Part shown: positions 33,871 through 42,409 of the stretch, one piece after another
Layout of the letters: each line of letters begins with the position of its first letter
How positions within the stretch are numbered: position 1 is the first letter of the stretch
DNA from: Pseudoalteromonas amylolytica
GTDB taxonomy: Bacteria; Pseudomonadota; Gammaproteobacteria; Enterobacterales; Alteromonadaceae
DNA: 64,000 nt
Direction of reading: 5' to 3'
Assembly: GCF_001854605.1 (NCBI RefSeq)
Contig: NZ_MKJU01000028.1
Span: 125,727 to 189,726, forward strand
Made by a program: the position numbers and the translations under genes
Notes under the pieces: model-generated
What the model was told of the DNA's origin: nothing
The model's input: the letters and a program-made list of their open reading frames with translations, nothing else
Database searches by the model: none

Positions 33871-33907
33871 AAAAATAGCAAAACACTCTATTTTTCATCA
33901 AAAATAG
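33871..33907. promoter_or_regulatory. AAAAATAG repeats between asnA and asnC, possible AsnC sites
   Basis: AAAAATAG at 33871-33878, its inverse CTATTTTT at 33888-33895 and another AAAAATAG at 33900-33907 lie in the 186-bp divergent promoter region. Lrp/AsnC regulators bind repeated AT-rich half sites of this kind. The assignment rests on position and symmetry only. Confidence 0.4.
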
Positions 33908-33950
33908 GCGCTATATTTTAACGAAACGAAAATTACACAGCGAAATAACC

Positions 33951-34409
33951 ATGGAAAATTATCAGATCGATAATCTCGATAAATCGATTTTGCACGCATT
34001 AATGGACAATGCGCGTACACCTTATGCTGAATTAGCAAAAAGATTTGCCGTCAGTGCGGGCACCATTCATGTACGTGTGGAGAAAATGAAACAAGCAGGC
34101 ATTATTGTCGGTACCAAGGTCACTATCAGTGCCAAGAAGCTCGGTTACGATGTGTGTTGCTTTATTGGTGTAAACCTCAAACACGCACGCGATTACCCCA
34201 GTACCATTGCACAGCTACAAGAGTTTGAAGAAGTGGTAGAGGCCTACTATACAACGGGTAATTACAGTATTTTCATTAAGGTAATGGCACGCACAATCGA
34301 TCACTTACAGGATGTATTAATCAATAAAATTCAAACGATTGAAGCAATACAATCCACCGAAACACTGATCTCACTACAAAACCCTATTGCCCGTGAGGTG
34401 ATCCCCTAG
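33951..34409 (+). CDS. asnC: transcriptional regulator AsnC
   Basis: 152-residue Lrp/AsnC-family regulator. The N-terminal helix-turn-helix is NARTPYAELAKRFAVSAGTI followed by HVRVEKMKQAG. The RAM ligand domain has DVCCFIGVNLKHARDYPST and EEVVEAYYTTGNYSIFIKV, where asparagine would bind. In Escherichia coli AsnC activates asnA and represses itself. It is divergent from asnA, which fixes the identity within the Lrp family. Confidence 0.95.
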   Translation: MENYQIDNLDKSILHALMDNARTPYAELAKRFAVSAGTIHVRVEKMKQAGIIVGTKVTISAKKLGYDVCCFIGVNLKHARDYPSTIAQLQEFEEVVEAYYTTGNYSIFIKVMARTIDHLQDVLINKIQTIEAIQSTETLISLQNPIAREVIP

Positions 34410-34460
34410 CGATATACGGGTATAATCAGGCGCTATTTTGATTGTAATGAGCAGTAACAG

Positions 34461-35159
34461 ATGAAAGAAACACGTTTTCATCGCGTAAAACGGGTGTTAG
34501 ATAGACGCCAAACCGACCTGACAGTTTGTCTGGATGAAGTACATAAACACCATAATCTATCGGCTATTGTGCGCACCGCCGATGCCGTTGGGTGCCATCA
34601 TGTACACGCGGTATGGCCGCAAGAGCAGCGTCGATTAACCAACAATACCTCAGGCGGCAGCAAAAACTGGGTGGAAACCCATATGCATGATGATATTGAT
34701 ACTGCCGTTGCTACCATTCGTGAACGAAACCCCGGTATTCAATTACTGGCAACAAATTTAAGTGATGAAGCGGTAGACTATCGCGAAATCGACTATACCA
34801 AGCCAACCGCGATTATTGTGGGCCAAGAACGCTTAGGGATCTCAGACAAAGCCCTAGCACATGCAGACAAACACATAGTGATCCCCATGCAAGGGATGGT
34901 GCAATCACTAAATGTCTCGGTTGCCGCCGCATTAATTTTATATGAAGCACAACGCCAACGAGATGCTGCTGGCTTATATGATCGTAATGATATGCTGGAC
35001 GCCAAGACCAAACATACTTTATTGTTTGAAGGTTGCCATCCAATTATCGCTAATCGCTGTGTGGAAAAAGGTTTACCTTATCCAGATTTGGATGATGACG
35101 GTGAAATCGTTGCAGATGACGCTTTCTGGAACGCCCTTAAATTTAAAAAAGCGACTTAA
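34461..35159 (+). CDS. trmH: tRNA (guanosine(18)-2'-O)-methyltransferase
   Basis: SPOUT-class enzyme that methylates the 2'-OH of G18 in tRNA with S-adenosylmethionine. 232 residues. SpoU motifs are present: HNLSAIVRTADAVGCHHVH (motif 1 with the catalytic Arg), TAIIVGQERLGISDKAL (motif 2) and IPMQGMVQSLNVSVAAALIL (motif 3, the trefoil knot). The N-terminal extension RFHRVKRVLDRRQTDLTV is typical of TrmH. recG starts 12 bp later, as in the Escherichia coli spoT-trmH-recG order, although here other genes separate spoT from trmH. Confidence 0.96.
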   Translation: MKETRFHRVKRVLDRRQTDLTVCLDEVHKHHNLSAIVRTADAVGCHHVHAVWPQEQRRLTNNTSGGSKNWVETHMHDDIDTAVATIRERNPGIQLLATNLSDEAVDYREIDYTKPTAIIVGQERLGISDKALAHADKHIVIPMQGMVQSLNVSVAAALILYEAQRQRDAAGLYDRNDMLDAKTKHTLLFEGCHPIIANRCVEKGLPYPDLDDDGEIVADDAFWNALKFKKAT

Positions 35160-35171
35160 ACAAGGAATTGC

Positions 35172-37259
35172 ATGTCTTCGCCAAATTTGTCTCACTACCC
35201 CATTACCGAGCTAAAAGGCGTAGGTCCTAAGGTAGCCGAACGGTTAGCGAAACTCGGTATTTTCACCGTACAAGACATGTTATTTCATTTACCGCTTCGC
35301 TATGAAGACCGTGCACGCACGTATGCCATAGCCGAGCTGATGCTGCACTCTCATGTGAGTATTGAAGCGCAAATAGAACACAGCCAAATTACTTTTGGTA
35401 AGCGTCGTATGCTTATCTGCCATGTCAACGATGGTACAGGGCGTCTTACACTGCGGTTTTTCAATTTTAATGCGTCACAAAAGAATGCCATGGCACCGGG
35501 TAAGGTGATCCGTTGTTTTGGTGAAATTCGCCGAGGTCAAGCTGGGTTAGAAATGGCCCACCCTGAGTACAGTATTCGCGACAGTCACAGCGAACTAAAA
35601 GACCCAAATTTAGCAACGCTCACAGCGGTTTATCCAACCACCGAGGGCCTAAAACAGTTGAGTATCCGCGCCATCGCAGACAAGGCTGTGGCACTATTGA
35701 ATAAATATGATCTTGAGGAATACTTACCCGAGCAATATCGCCCAGCGGGGCTTAGTTTAAAAGAAGCGGTATTGACACTACACAAACCACCTCAAGACAC
35801 CGACTTGTCATCTCTAGAGCTTGGTCAACACCCCGCTCAAAAACGATTGGCTTTTGAGGAGCTATTGGCGCAAAACCTAAGCTTGCTGCAATTACGGCAT
35901 CGCGGCCAAGCAGTAAAAGCGGTACCTTTACCACCGAATAACATGCTCGAGCCCGAGTTTCTAGCCAATTTGCCATTTTCGCCCACCAATGCACAGCAGC
36001 GCGTAGTTGCAGAGATAAAGCAAGATTTGCAACAGCCCTACCCCATGATGCGTTTGGTGCAAGGCGATGTCGGATCAGGTAAAACCTTAGTGGCGGCGTT
36101 GGCAGCGCTGGGGGCAATTGCCAAGGGCTATCAAGTAGCGCTCATGGCGCCCACGGAGATCCTCTCCGAACAGCACAGTATCAACTTTAGTAATTGGTTT
36201 TTAAATCTGGGTATTGAAGTGGCATGGCTTGGGGGCAAGACCAAGGGCAAAGAACGCGAGCGAACCTTACAAAATATTGCCAGTGGTAAAGCGCAAATGG
36301 TGGTGGGTACACACGCTCTGTTCCAACAACAGGTAGAGTTTTTTAACCTCGCTTTAATCATCATCGATGAGCAGCATCGCTTCGGCGTACATCAACGCCT
36401 CGCACTGCGTGAAAAAGGTCAGTTCAACGACTGCTATCCGCACCAACTGGTCATGACCGCCACTCCCATTCCACGCACACTGGCCATGACCGCCTATGCG
36501 GACTTAGAAACCTCGGTGATTGACGAATTACCTCCAGGTCGTACCCCCATCACCACCGTTGCCGTTCCTGATACTCGTCGTGAGCAAGTCATTGAGCGCG
36601 TGAAAAGTGCCTGTATTGACGATAAACGTCAAGTGTACTGGGTATGTACACTGATTGATGAATCTGAAGTTCTGCAATGTCAGGCTGCAGAAGACACCGC
36701 GACTCAACTCAAAGAGCAATTACCAGCACTGACTGTTGGTCTAGTGCATGGCAGAATGAAAGCACAAGAAAAGCAAGACGTTATGATGGCCTTCAAACGT
36801 GGAAAGATTGATGTTCTGGTTGCGACAACCGTAATAGAGGTAGGGGTTGATGTACCTAACGCCAGTCTAATCATCATCGAAAACCCAGAGCGCTTAGGGC
36901 TTGCACAACTTCACCAGCTGCGTGGCCGTGTAGGTCGGGGCGCGATTGCCTCGCACTGCCTGCTGCTTTATCACGCGCCCTTGTCTGCGACCGCTCAAAA
37001 GCGCTTGGGGGTTTTGCGTGATAGCAATGATGGCTTTGTTATCGCTGAGCGAGACTTAGAAATTAGAGGTCCAGGTGAAGTGCTTGGCACCAAGCAAACC
37101 GGGCTGGCAGAGTTTAAAGTCGCCGATTTGAATCGAGACAAGGCATTATTGGAGCAAGTCAGACCCATCGCATTGCGAATAATGAAAGAGCACCCAAACA
37201 GCGTTGAGCCTTTAATTACCCGTTGGTTGGGAGCAAAAAGTGAGTTAGCAATGGCATAA
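35172..37259 (+). CDS. recG: ATP-dependent DNA helicase RecG
   Basis: 695-residue helicase that reverses stalled replication forks and branch-migrates Holliday junctions. The wedge domain (residues about 1-160) begins ITELKGVGPKVAERLAKLGI. The helicase has Walker A MRLVQGDVGSGKTLVAALAA, the DEAH-type box IIIDEQHRFGVHQR, motif III MTATPIPRTLAMT and the motif V/VI region LVATTVIEVGVDVPNASLI with HQLRGRVGRG. Length equals that of the Escherichia coli protein (693). It is cotranscribed with trmH. Confidence 0.97.
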   Translation: MSSPNLSHYPITELKGVGPKVAERLAKLGIFTVQDMLFHLPLRYEDRARTYAIAELMLHSHVSIEAQIEHSQITFGKRRMLICHVNDGTGRLTLRFFNFNASQKNAMAPGKVIRCFGEIRRGQAGLEMAHPEYSIRDSHSELKDPNLATLTAVYPTTEGLKQLSIRAIADKAVALLNKYDLEEYLPEQYRPAGLSLKEAVLTLHKPPQDTDLSSLELGQHPAQKRLAFEELLAQNLSLLQLRHRGQAVKAVPLPPNNMLEPEFLANLPFSPTNAQQRVVAEIKQDLQQPYPMMRLVQGDVGSGKTLVAALAALGAIAKGYQVALMAPTEILSEQHSINFSNWFLNLGIEVAWLGGKTKGKERERTLQNIASGKAQMVVGTHALFQQQVEFFNLALIIIDEQHRFGVHQRLALREKGQFNDCYPHQLVMTATPIPRTLAMTAYADLETSVIDELPPGRTPITTVAVPDTRREQVIERVKSACIDDKRQVYWVCTLIDESEVLQCQAAEDTATQLKEQLPALTVGLVHGRMKAQEKQDVMMAFKRGKIDVLVATTVIEVGVDVPNASLIIIENPERLGLAQLHQLRGRVGRGAIASHCLLLYHAPLSATAQKRLGVLRDSNDGFVIAERDLEIRGPGEVLGTKQTGLAEFKVADLNRDKALLEQVRPIALRIMKEHPNSVEPLITRWLGAKSELAMA

Positions 37260-37316
37260 AGCAAGCGATACAACTAGCTATGGTATAGATCTGCTGTATC
37301 GCTAGAAACGCTTGAA

Positions 37317-38333
37317 TTAGTCTTGATAGCCATTAGGGTTGTTACTTTGCCAACGCCATGTATCTTGCATCATCGCGTCAATATCACGCGTTGCTTGCCA
37401 ACCTAATTCCTGTTGGGCCTTTTCTGGTGCTGCATAACATGCTGCAATATCACCATCTCGACGTGGCATCAGTTTATAAGGGACTGGCTTGCCTGAGGCT
37501 TTTTCAAATGCATTGACCATCTCAAGTACCGAGTTGCCTTTGCCTGTACCTAAGTTATAGATATGAGTTCCCGCTTGAGATTCGAGCTTAGCTAGTGCTT
37601 TTAAATGGCCCAAAGCCAAGTCGACCACATGGATATAATCTCTCACCCCAGTGCCATCTACAGTATCGTAGTCATTACCAAACACACCTAACTGCTCTAA
37701 CTTGCCAACTGCCACTTGAGCGATGTAAGGCAGTAGATTGTTAGGAATCCCATTAGGGTCTTCACCAATTAGCCCCGACTCATGGGCACCAACAGGGTTG
37801 AAGTAACGCAAAATAGCAAACGCCCAACGTTCATCTGATTTCGCGACATCTTGTAGCACCATCTCAACCATCAACTTAGAAGTGCCATATGGATTGGTTG
37901 TGCCACCTACAGGGAAGTCTTCTCGAATAGGTAAACTTTGTGGATCGCCGTACACCGTTGCTGATGAGCTAAACACGAGCTTAAACACACCAGCATCTCG
38001 CATCGCATCCAATAACGTCAATGTGCCTTGCACATTCACTTGATAGTATTCAATCGGTTTACGTACTGACTCACCCACGGCTTTTAAGCCAGCAAAATGG
38101 ATTACTTGGCTGATGCTATAGCGAGAAAACACATCGTCAAGAAATGCCTTATCTAGGATATCCCCCTGATGAAAACTGACCGACTTTCCTGTGAGCTGAG
38201 CGATGCGCACAAGTGATTCCTGTGAAGCATTACTTAAATTATCAACAACAACAACATCTTCACCACGTTGCAATAATTCAAGTGCGGTATGTGATCCGAT
38301 ATACCCTGCACCACCTGTGACCAATATACTCAT
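37317..38333 (-). CDS. galE: UDP-glucose 4-epimerase
   Basis: Interconverts UDP-glucose and UDP-galactose, an NAD-dependent short-chain dehydrogenase-type enzyme. 338 residues. NAD-binding [20 protein letters not shown] opens the protein. [29 protein letters not shown] with the catalytic Ser/Thr, and [13 protein letters not shown] with catalytic Tyr and Lys follow. The C-terminal part has [20 protein letters not shown]. It stands alone, without gal catabolic genes, so it more likely serves polysaccharide synthesis. It is convergent with recG. Confidence 0.97.
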   Translation of the reverse strand: MSILVTGGAGYIGSHTALELLQRGEDVVVVDNLSNASQESLVRIAQLTGKSVSFHQGDILDKAFLDDVFSRYSISQVIHFAGLKAVGESVRKPIEYYQVNVQGTLTLLDAMRDAGVFKLVFSSSATVYGDPQSLPIREDFPVGGTTNPYGTSKLMVEMVLQDVAKSDERWAFAILRYFNPVGAHESGLIGEDPNGIPNNLLPYIAQVAVGKLEQLGVFGNDYDTVDGTGVRDYIHVVDLALGHLKALAKLESQAGTHIYNLGTGKGNSVLEMVNAFEKASGKPVPYKLMPRRDGDIAACYAAPEKAQQELGWQATRDIDAMMQDTWRWQSNNPNGYQD

Positions 38334-38401
38334 ACAACTTCCCTTAAAACATACAAACAGCCCGTTATTTTAGAGCATTCTCAGCGGTTTTACAGGAGTA
38401 A

Positions 38402-39265
38402 TTATGATTTATCGCACACAAATGCTAACTTACCAGCTTTATAGCTCAGGCGAGAAATATTGGTATCACAATATGCACTCAGATTGTGCCATTGCGATAC
38501 GGCTTTCGGAGATGTGAAATCACGCATGTAGACACGATTTCCAATGGCGTAGGCCACCTTTTTATCATCCAGCCAAGTGTAATCTTGCACACCTTCTGGC
38601 ATCACAAAATGATCGCTCACCTGTTGAGTCTTTTGTGAAAAGCTGGCAAACCATTGTTGCCCATTTTTATGATGAGTAAACGAATAGATGTTTTGTGCTT
38701 CATTGAACGCTAAAGTACGGCCGATATCCTTAGCGACTTTAGTCGGCAAATGCCCCGTCAAATCTGAATACTGGAGCGTATGTGGTTCGCCAAGTATAAA
38801 CATGATGAGATCCTTCCCTTTACCCCACGCATGGTAGCCCACAGGTTCAATGTGATCGAAAATGCGCTTGGGTTGTTTGTTCTCATCAAACGGATAAAAC
38901 CATAGTTTTTGCTTACCATCAGGTTCAACAACCACACTGGAAAGGCCCTCACCATGAGGGTAAAGTGTTGGTGAAAACTCCGACACCGAACTGTTTGTTA
39001 AATTACGGCTTTGCTTGCTGGCAAAGTCGTAAAAGAATAAATCTGTTTGTGGATTCTGCGTAGAGGTCACTTCCTGCGTATAATATACGCCATTCTCAGT
39101 CACCACTGGTTGGTTGTGATAGCTGTCATCTGATGTTAAGGGCGTCACTTTGATTGACCCTGCCACTTCGCTGGCTAGTAAAATCTGGCTTTTTGGCATT
39201 GCAGCGTGTGAAGTTAAAGTAACGGTTGCCAACACACAGCCGACTAGTGATAGAGATACTTTCAT
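38402..39265 (-). CDS. exported TolB-like beta-propeller protein
   Basis: 287-residue periplasmic protein. The signal peptide is residues 1-21 (ending TLTSHA). The body has several WD40-like/PD40 blades: NQPVVTENGVYYTQEVTST, SRNLTNSSVSEFSPTLYPHG, KLWFYPFDENKQPKRIF and DYTWLDDKKVAYAIGNRVYM. These are like those in TolB and in the N-terminal parts of S9 peptidases, but no catalytic domain is present. Of two adjacent ATGs the second (39265) has AAGGA at the right distance. Only five or six blades seem to fit. Function unknown; divergent from prkB. Confidence 0.8.
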   Translation of the reverse strand: MKVSLSLVGCVLATVTLTSHAAMPKSQILLASEVAGSIKVTPLTSDDSYHNQPVVTENGVYYTQEVTSTQNPQTDLFFYDFASKQSRNLTNSSVSEFSPTLYPHGEGLSSVVVEPDGKQKLWFYPFDENKQPKRIFDHIEPVGYHAWGKGKDLIMFILGEPHTLQYSDLTGHLPTKVAKDIGRTLAFNEAQNIYSFTHHKNGQQWFASFSQKTQQVSDHFVMPEGVQDYTWLDDKKVAYAIGNRVYMRDFTSPKAVSQWHNLSAYCDTNISRLSYKAGKLAFVCDKS

Positions 39266-39397
39266 CATGGTCCTTGTTGTTTTTCTTTTATCATACCCAG
39301 ATGCGCATTAAACCACAAAACTTGCTATTCGCGTCGCTTCGAGTAACAATCGAATTTAACCATTTTGTTAAAATTTTGAGAATGTCGAGGCGTCACT

Positions 39398-40297
39398 ATG
39401 TCCCAAAAACACCCAATTATAGCTATTACCGGTAGTTCGGGGGCAGGTACCACAACGACTACTAACGCGATAAAACATATATTTCGAAGCTTAAGTGCCA
39501 ACGCTGCATTTATTGAAGGAGACAGTTTCCATCGCTACACTCGCCCTGAAATGGATAAGCTCAAACGCGAAGCCTTGCAAGAGGGAAAACACATTAGCTA
39601 CTTCGGCCAAGAAGCCAATGACTTTGCCGCATTAGAAGAACTCTTTAGTCGTTATGCTGAGCATGGTGATGGCAAGATAAGACGTTATCTTCACACCTTT
39701 GACGACGCTGTACCTTACAACCAATTGCCCGGCACTTTTACGCCTTATCAGGATCTAGAACCCAATACCGATGTCCTTTTCTATGAGGGGCTCCATGGTG
39801 GCGTTGTGACCGAAGAACATGATGTTGCCAAGCATGTGGATTTGCTCATTGGCATGGTGCCAATTATCAACCTTGAATGGATCCAGAAGCTCATTCGTGA
39901 TACTAACGAGCGTGGTCACTCTAGAGAAGCGGTGATGACTTCAATTGTGCGCAGTATGGATGATTATATTAACCATATTACACCACAGTTTTCCCGCACT
40001 CATATTAACTTTCAGCGCGTCCCCACTGTTGATACTTCCAACCCTTTCAGTGCAAAGGATATTCCGTCGCTGGATGAAAGCTTTGTGGTGATCCGTTTTC
40101 GCGGGATCGACGACGTTGATTTTCCCTATTATCTGCAAATGATCGATGGTAGCTTTATGTCTCGGATGAATACGCTGGTTGTACCCGGCGGCAAAATGGG
40201 TTTGGCGATGGAGTTGGTACTAACGCCTCTTATCAAGGACTTGCTGGTCAAAAAGCGAGCATTAGAAAACATGGCCCCAGTCGACTTACCTATTTAA
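39398..40297 (+). CDS. prkB: phosphoribulokinase-like protein PrkB
   Basis: 299-residue P-loop kinase of the phosphoribulokinase/uridine kinase family. The P-loop is ITGSSGAGTTTTTNAIKHIF, followed by FIEGDSFHRYTRPEMDKLKR and YEGLHGGVVTEEHDVAKHVD. Gammaproteobacteria without a Calvin cycle carry this protein (Escherichia coli PrkB, near crp), and the true substrate is not settled. No RuBisCO genes are near. GAGG lies 7 bases before the ATG. It is followed by yjjX on the same strand after 66 bp. Confidence 0.93.
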   Translation: MSQKHPIIAITGSSGAGTTTTTNAIKHIFRSLSANAAFIEGDSFHRYTRPEMDKLKREALQEGKHISYFGQEANDFAALEELFSRYAEHGDGKIRRYLHTFDDAVPYNQLPGTFTPYQDLEPNTDVLFYEGLHGGVVTEEHDVAKHVDLLIGMVPIINLEWIQKLIRDTNERGHSREAVMTSIVRSMDDYINHITPQFSRTHINFQRVPTVDTSNPFSAKDIPSLDESFVVIRFRGIDDVDFPYYLQMIDGSFMSRMNTLVVPGGKMGLAMELVLTPLIKDLLVKKRALENMAPVDLPI

Positions 40298-40363
40298 CTT
40301 GCTTGCGCTTTTTGTGCCAATTACACTAACTCCCCCTCTTTTTGCCGCAGTAGGGAGTAAGTG

Positions 40364-40930
40364 ATGGCACAAAGTAAAACGTTGACAGTTCTAGTAGGGT
40401 CTAAAAACCCAGTTAAAGTAAACGCCGCAAAACTCGTGATTCAGGGTTACTTCCCTGACTATCAAGTCCAGTGCTCAGGTTTGCATGCCCCCAGTGGTGT
40501 ACCCGAGCAGCCTCTTGGTGAAGATGAAACACGCTTAGGCGCACAAAACCGAGTGAGTTACTTACAACAACACCACCAGGCTGACTTTTATTGTGCGATG
40601 GAAGGTGGTGCCCATCAATTCAGTTATGGACCAGCAACCTTTGCTTATGTGGTCATAGCAAACGACCAATATACCAGTGTCAATCGCAGCAGCAACCTAC
40701 CGCTGCCTCAAGCTATTTATGATGCTCTTGTGGCGGGTGAAGAGTTAGGCCCTGTGATGGACCGCGTATTTAATACCACCAATATCAAACAAAAAGGTGG
40801 CGCTATTGGTTTATTAACCAATCACGTTGCAACCAGAGAAAGCACCTACACCCAAGCTTTGACACTGGCTATGGCACCTTTCTTACACCCTCATTTATAC
40901 ATGCAGCAAGCGATTCAAGATGAAGTATAG
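40364..40930 (+). CDS. yjjX: inosine/xanthosine triphosphatase
   Basis: House-cleaning NTPase that removes ITP and XTP from the nucleotide pool. 188 residues. Signatures are VLVGSKNPVKVNAAKLVIQG at the N-terminus, SGVPEQPLGEDETRLGAQNR, CAMEGGAHQFSYGPATFAYV and KGGAIGLLTNHVATRESTYT. The ATG at 40364 is chosen over a GTG one codon upstream because GGGAG lies 6 bases before it. It overlaps yjjG by 11 bases, so the two are translationally coupled: both handle non-canonical nucleotides. Confidence 0.94.
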   Translation: MAQSKTLTVLVGSKNPVKVNAAKLVIQGYFPDYQVQCSGLHAPSGVPEQPLGEDETRLGAQNRVSYLQQHHQADFYCAMEGGAHQFSYGPATFAYVVIANDQYTSVNRSSNLPLPQAIYDALVAGEELGPVMDRVFNTTNIKQKGGAIGLLTNHVATRESTYTQALTLAMAPFLHPHLYMQQAIQDEV

Positions 40931-41600
40931 CCATATACTATTTGACGCCGATGAAACCTTATTTAGCTTCAATGCATTTTTAGGTTTAAAAACCCTATTT
41001 GCACAATACGGTGTTGAATTTACCGAACAAGATCACAAAGAGTATCAAGATGTTAATGCGCCGCTTTGGCTTGATTACCAAGCAGGGAGAATTAATGCAA
41101 AAACACTGCAAGTCACGCGGTTTTCAAAATGGGCTGAGCGCCTTAAAGTGCCCGCTGAGCGCTTGAATGAGGGTTTTTTAGAATCCATGGCCAGTATTTG
41201 TGAACCCCTGCCTGGTGCCCGCAATTTACTCACTCATTTAAAAGGCAAAGCAACACTTGGGATCATCACCAATGGCTTTGCCGCACTGCAAGAAAAACGT
41301 CTGGCTCACACTGGGCTGAGTGACTGCTTTGACTGCTTGGTCATCTCTGAGCTTGTGGGCACAGCCAAGCCAGACCCATATATTTTCGCCCACACACTGT
41401 CTTTGTTGGGTAATCCTGACAAAAGCAAAGTCTTGATGGTGGGTGATACGCCCAGCAGTGACATTCTCGGCGCTAATCAATTTGGTATTGATAGCTGCTG
41501 GTTGCAACACTCAGGAAAAACCTGCCCTGAAGGTGTAACACCAACCTATACAATACAGTCATTAACTGAGTTGGAAGCTATTTGGGGTACAGATCATTGA
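40920..41600 (+). CDS. yjjG: HAD-family nucleotidase YjjG
   Basis: Pyrimidine 5'-nucleotidase of the haloacid dehalogenase superfamily; Escherichia coli YjjG dephosphorylates dUMP, dTMP and toxic analogues. 226 residues. HAD motif I is LFDADETLFSF (nucleophile Asp9, acid Asp11). Motif II is IITNGFAALQEKRL. Motif III/IV is VLMVGDTPSSDILGANQFGI, with TAKPDPYIFAHTL between. It starts inside yjjX and is closed by a terminator. Confidence 0.92.
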   Translation: MKYSHILFDADETLFSFNAFLGLKTLFAQYGVEFTEQDHKEYQDVNAPLWLDYQAGRINAKTLQVTRFSKWAERLKVPAERLNEGFLESMASICEPLPGARNLLTHLKGKATLGIITNGFAALQEKRLAHTGLSDCFDCLVISELVGTAKPDPYIFAHTLSLLGNPDKSKVLMVGDTPSSDILGANQFGIDSCWLQHSGKTCPEGVTPTYTIQSLTELEAIWGTDH

Positions 41601-41619
41601 TTGAACCACAGTAGAAAAT

Positions 41620-41647
41620 AAAAAGCGCAGTAATGACTGCGCTTTTT
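41620..41647. terminator. bidirectional rho-independent terminator
   Basis: Stem AAAAAGCGCAGT / ACTGCGCTTTTT with an AATG loop. It lies between the convergent yjjG and rlmB genes, with A and T runs on opposite sides. Confidence 0.92.
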
Positions 41648-41663
41648 CTCATACTGATTACTT

Positions 41664-42404
41664 TTAAAGCGCGCTACGCTGCCTGAGTACTTCAAACAGA
41701 CAAATTCCAGTGGCAACTGATACGTTCAAGCTAGACACCGTGCCAACCATCGGAATTTTCACCAAAATATCACAATGTTCTCTTGTTAGGCGACGCATAC
41801 CGTCACCTTCGGCTCCCATCACAATCGCGATAGGCCCTGTTAGGCTTGCATCAAACACACCTGTATCCGTTTCACCCGCAGTGCCCGCAACCCATACCCC
41901 TGCTTCTTTAATATCACGGAGTGTGCGCGCTAGGTTGGTCACTTGAACCAATGGTACGGTCTCTGCAGCTCCACAGGCAACTTTACGCGCTGTACCATTG
42001 AGCTTGGCCGATTTATCTTTTGGCACTATGACCGCGTGTACACCTGCTGCATCGGCACTACGTAAGCACGCGCCTAAATTATGCGGGTCAGTCACACCGT
42101 CTAGCACCAAAAAGAATGGGCTCGATTCTCTGGCAAGTATCTCGTCTAAGTCACGCTCGTTATAAGTCCGCGCAGCTTTTACATTGGCGATGATACCTTG
42201 ATGCTGCTCACCATTTGCCTTGTTATCCAGCGCCTTTCTTTGCATAAACTGCACTGAAATACCAAACTTTCGAGCTTCGTTGATCACTGGGTTTAAGCGT
42301 TTATCTTCACGTCCTTTGAGCGCGTAAATTTCTAAAAAGCGCTCGGGTTCCTTCGCTAAAATTGCTTCAATTGAATGAAACCCAAAAATTAATTCGTTAC
42401 TCAC
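41664..42404 (-). CDS. rlmB: 23S rRNA (guanosine(2251)-2'-O)-methyltransferase
   Basis: SpoU-family enzyme that methylates G2251 of 23S rRNA. 246 residues. The N-terminal substrate domain has [20 protein letters not shown]. The SPOUT motifs are [40 protein letters not shown] and [20 protein letters not shown]. It follows rnr by 5 bp on the same strand, the conserved rnr-rlmB pair. Confidence 0.96.
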   Translation of the reverse strand: MSNELIFGFHSIEAILAKEPERFLEIYALKGREDKRLNPVINEARKFGISVQFMQRKALDNKANGEQHQGIIANVKAARTYNERDLDEILARESSPFFLVLDGVTDPHNLGACLRSADAAGVHAVIVPKDKSAKLNGTARKVACGAAETVPLVQVTNLARTLRDIKEAGVWVAGTAGETDTGVFDASLTGPIAIVMGAEGDGMRRLTREHCDILVKIPMVGTVSSLNVSVATGICLFEVLRQRSAL

Positions 42405-42409
42405 CTTAG

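Noticed and set aside
39398..40297. PrkB as evidence for a Calvin cycle
   Set aside because: PrkB-type proteins are common in gammaproteobacteria without RuBisCO and no carbon-fixation gene is nearby.
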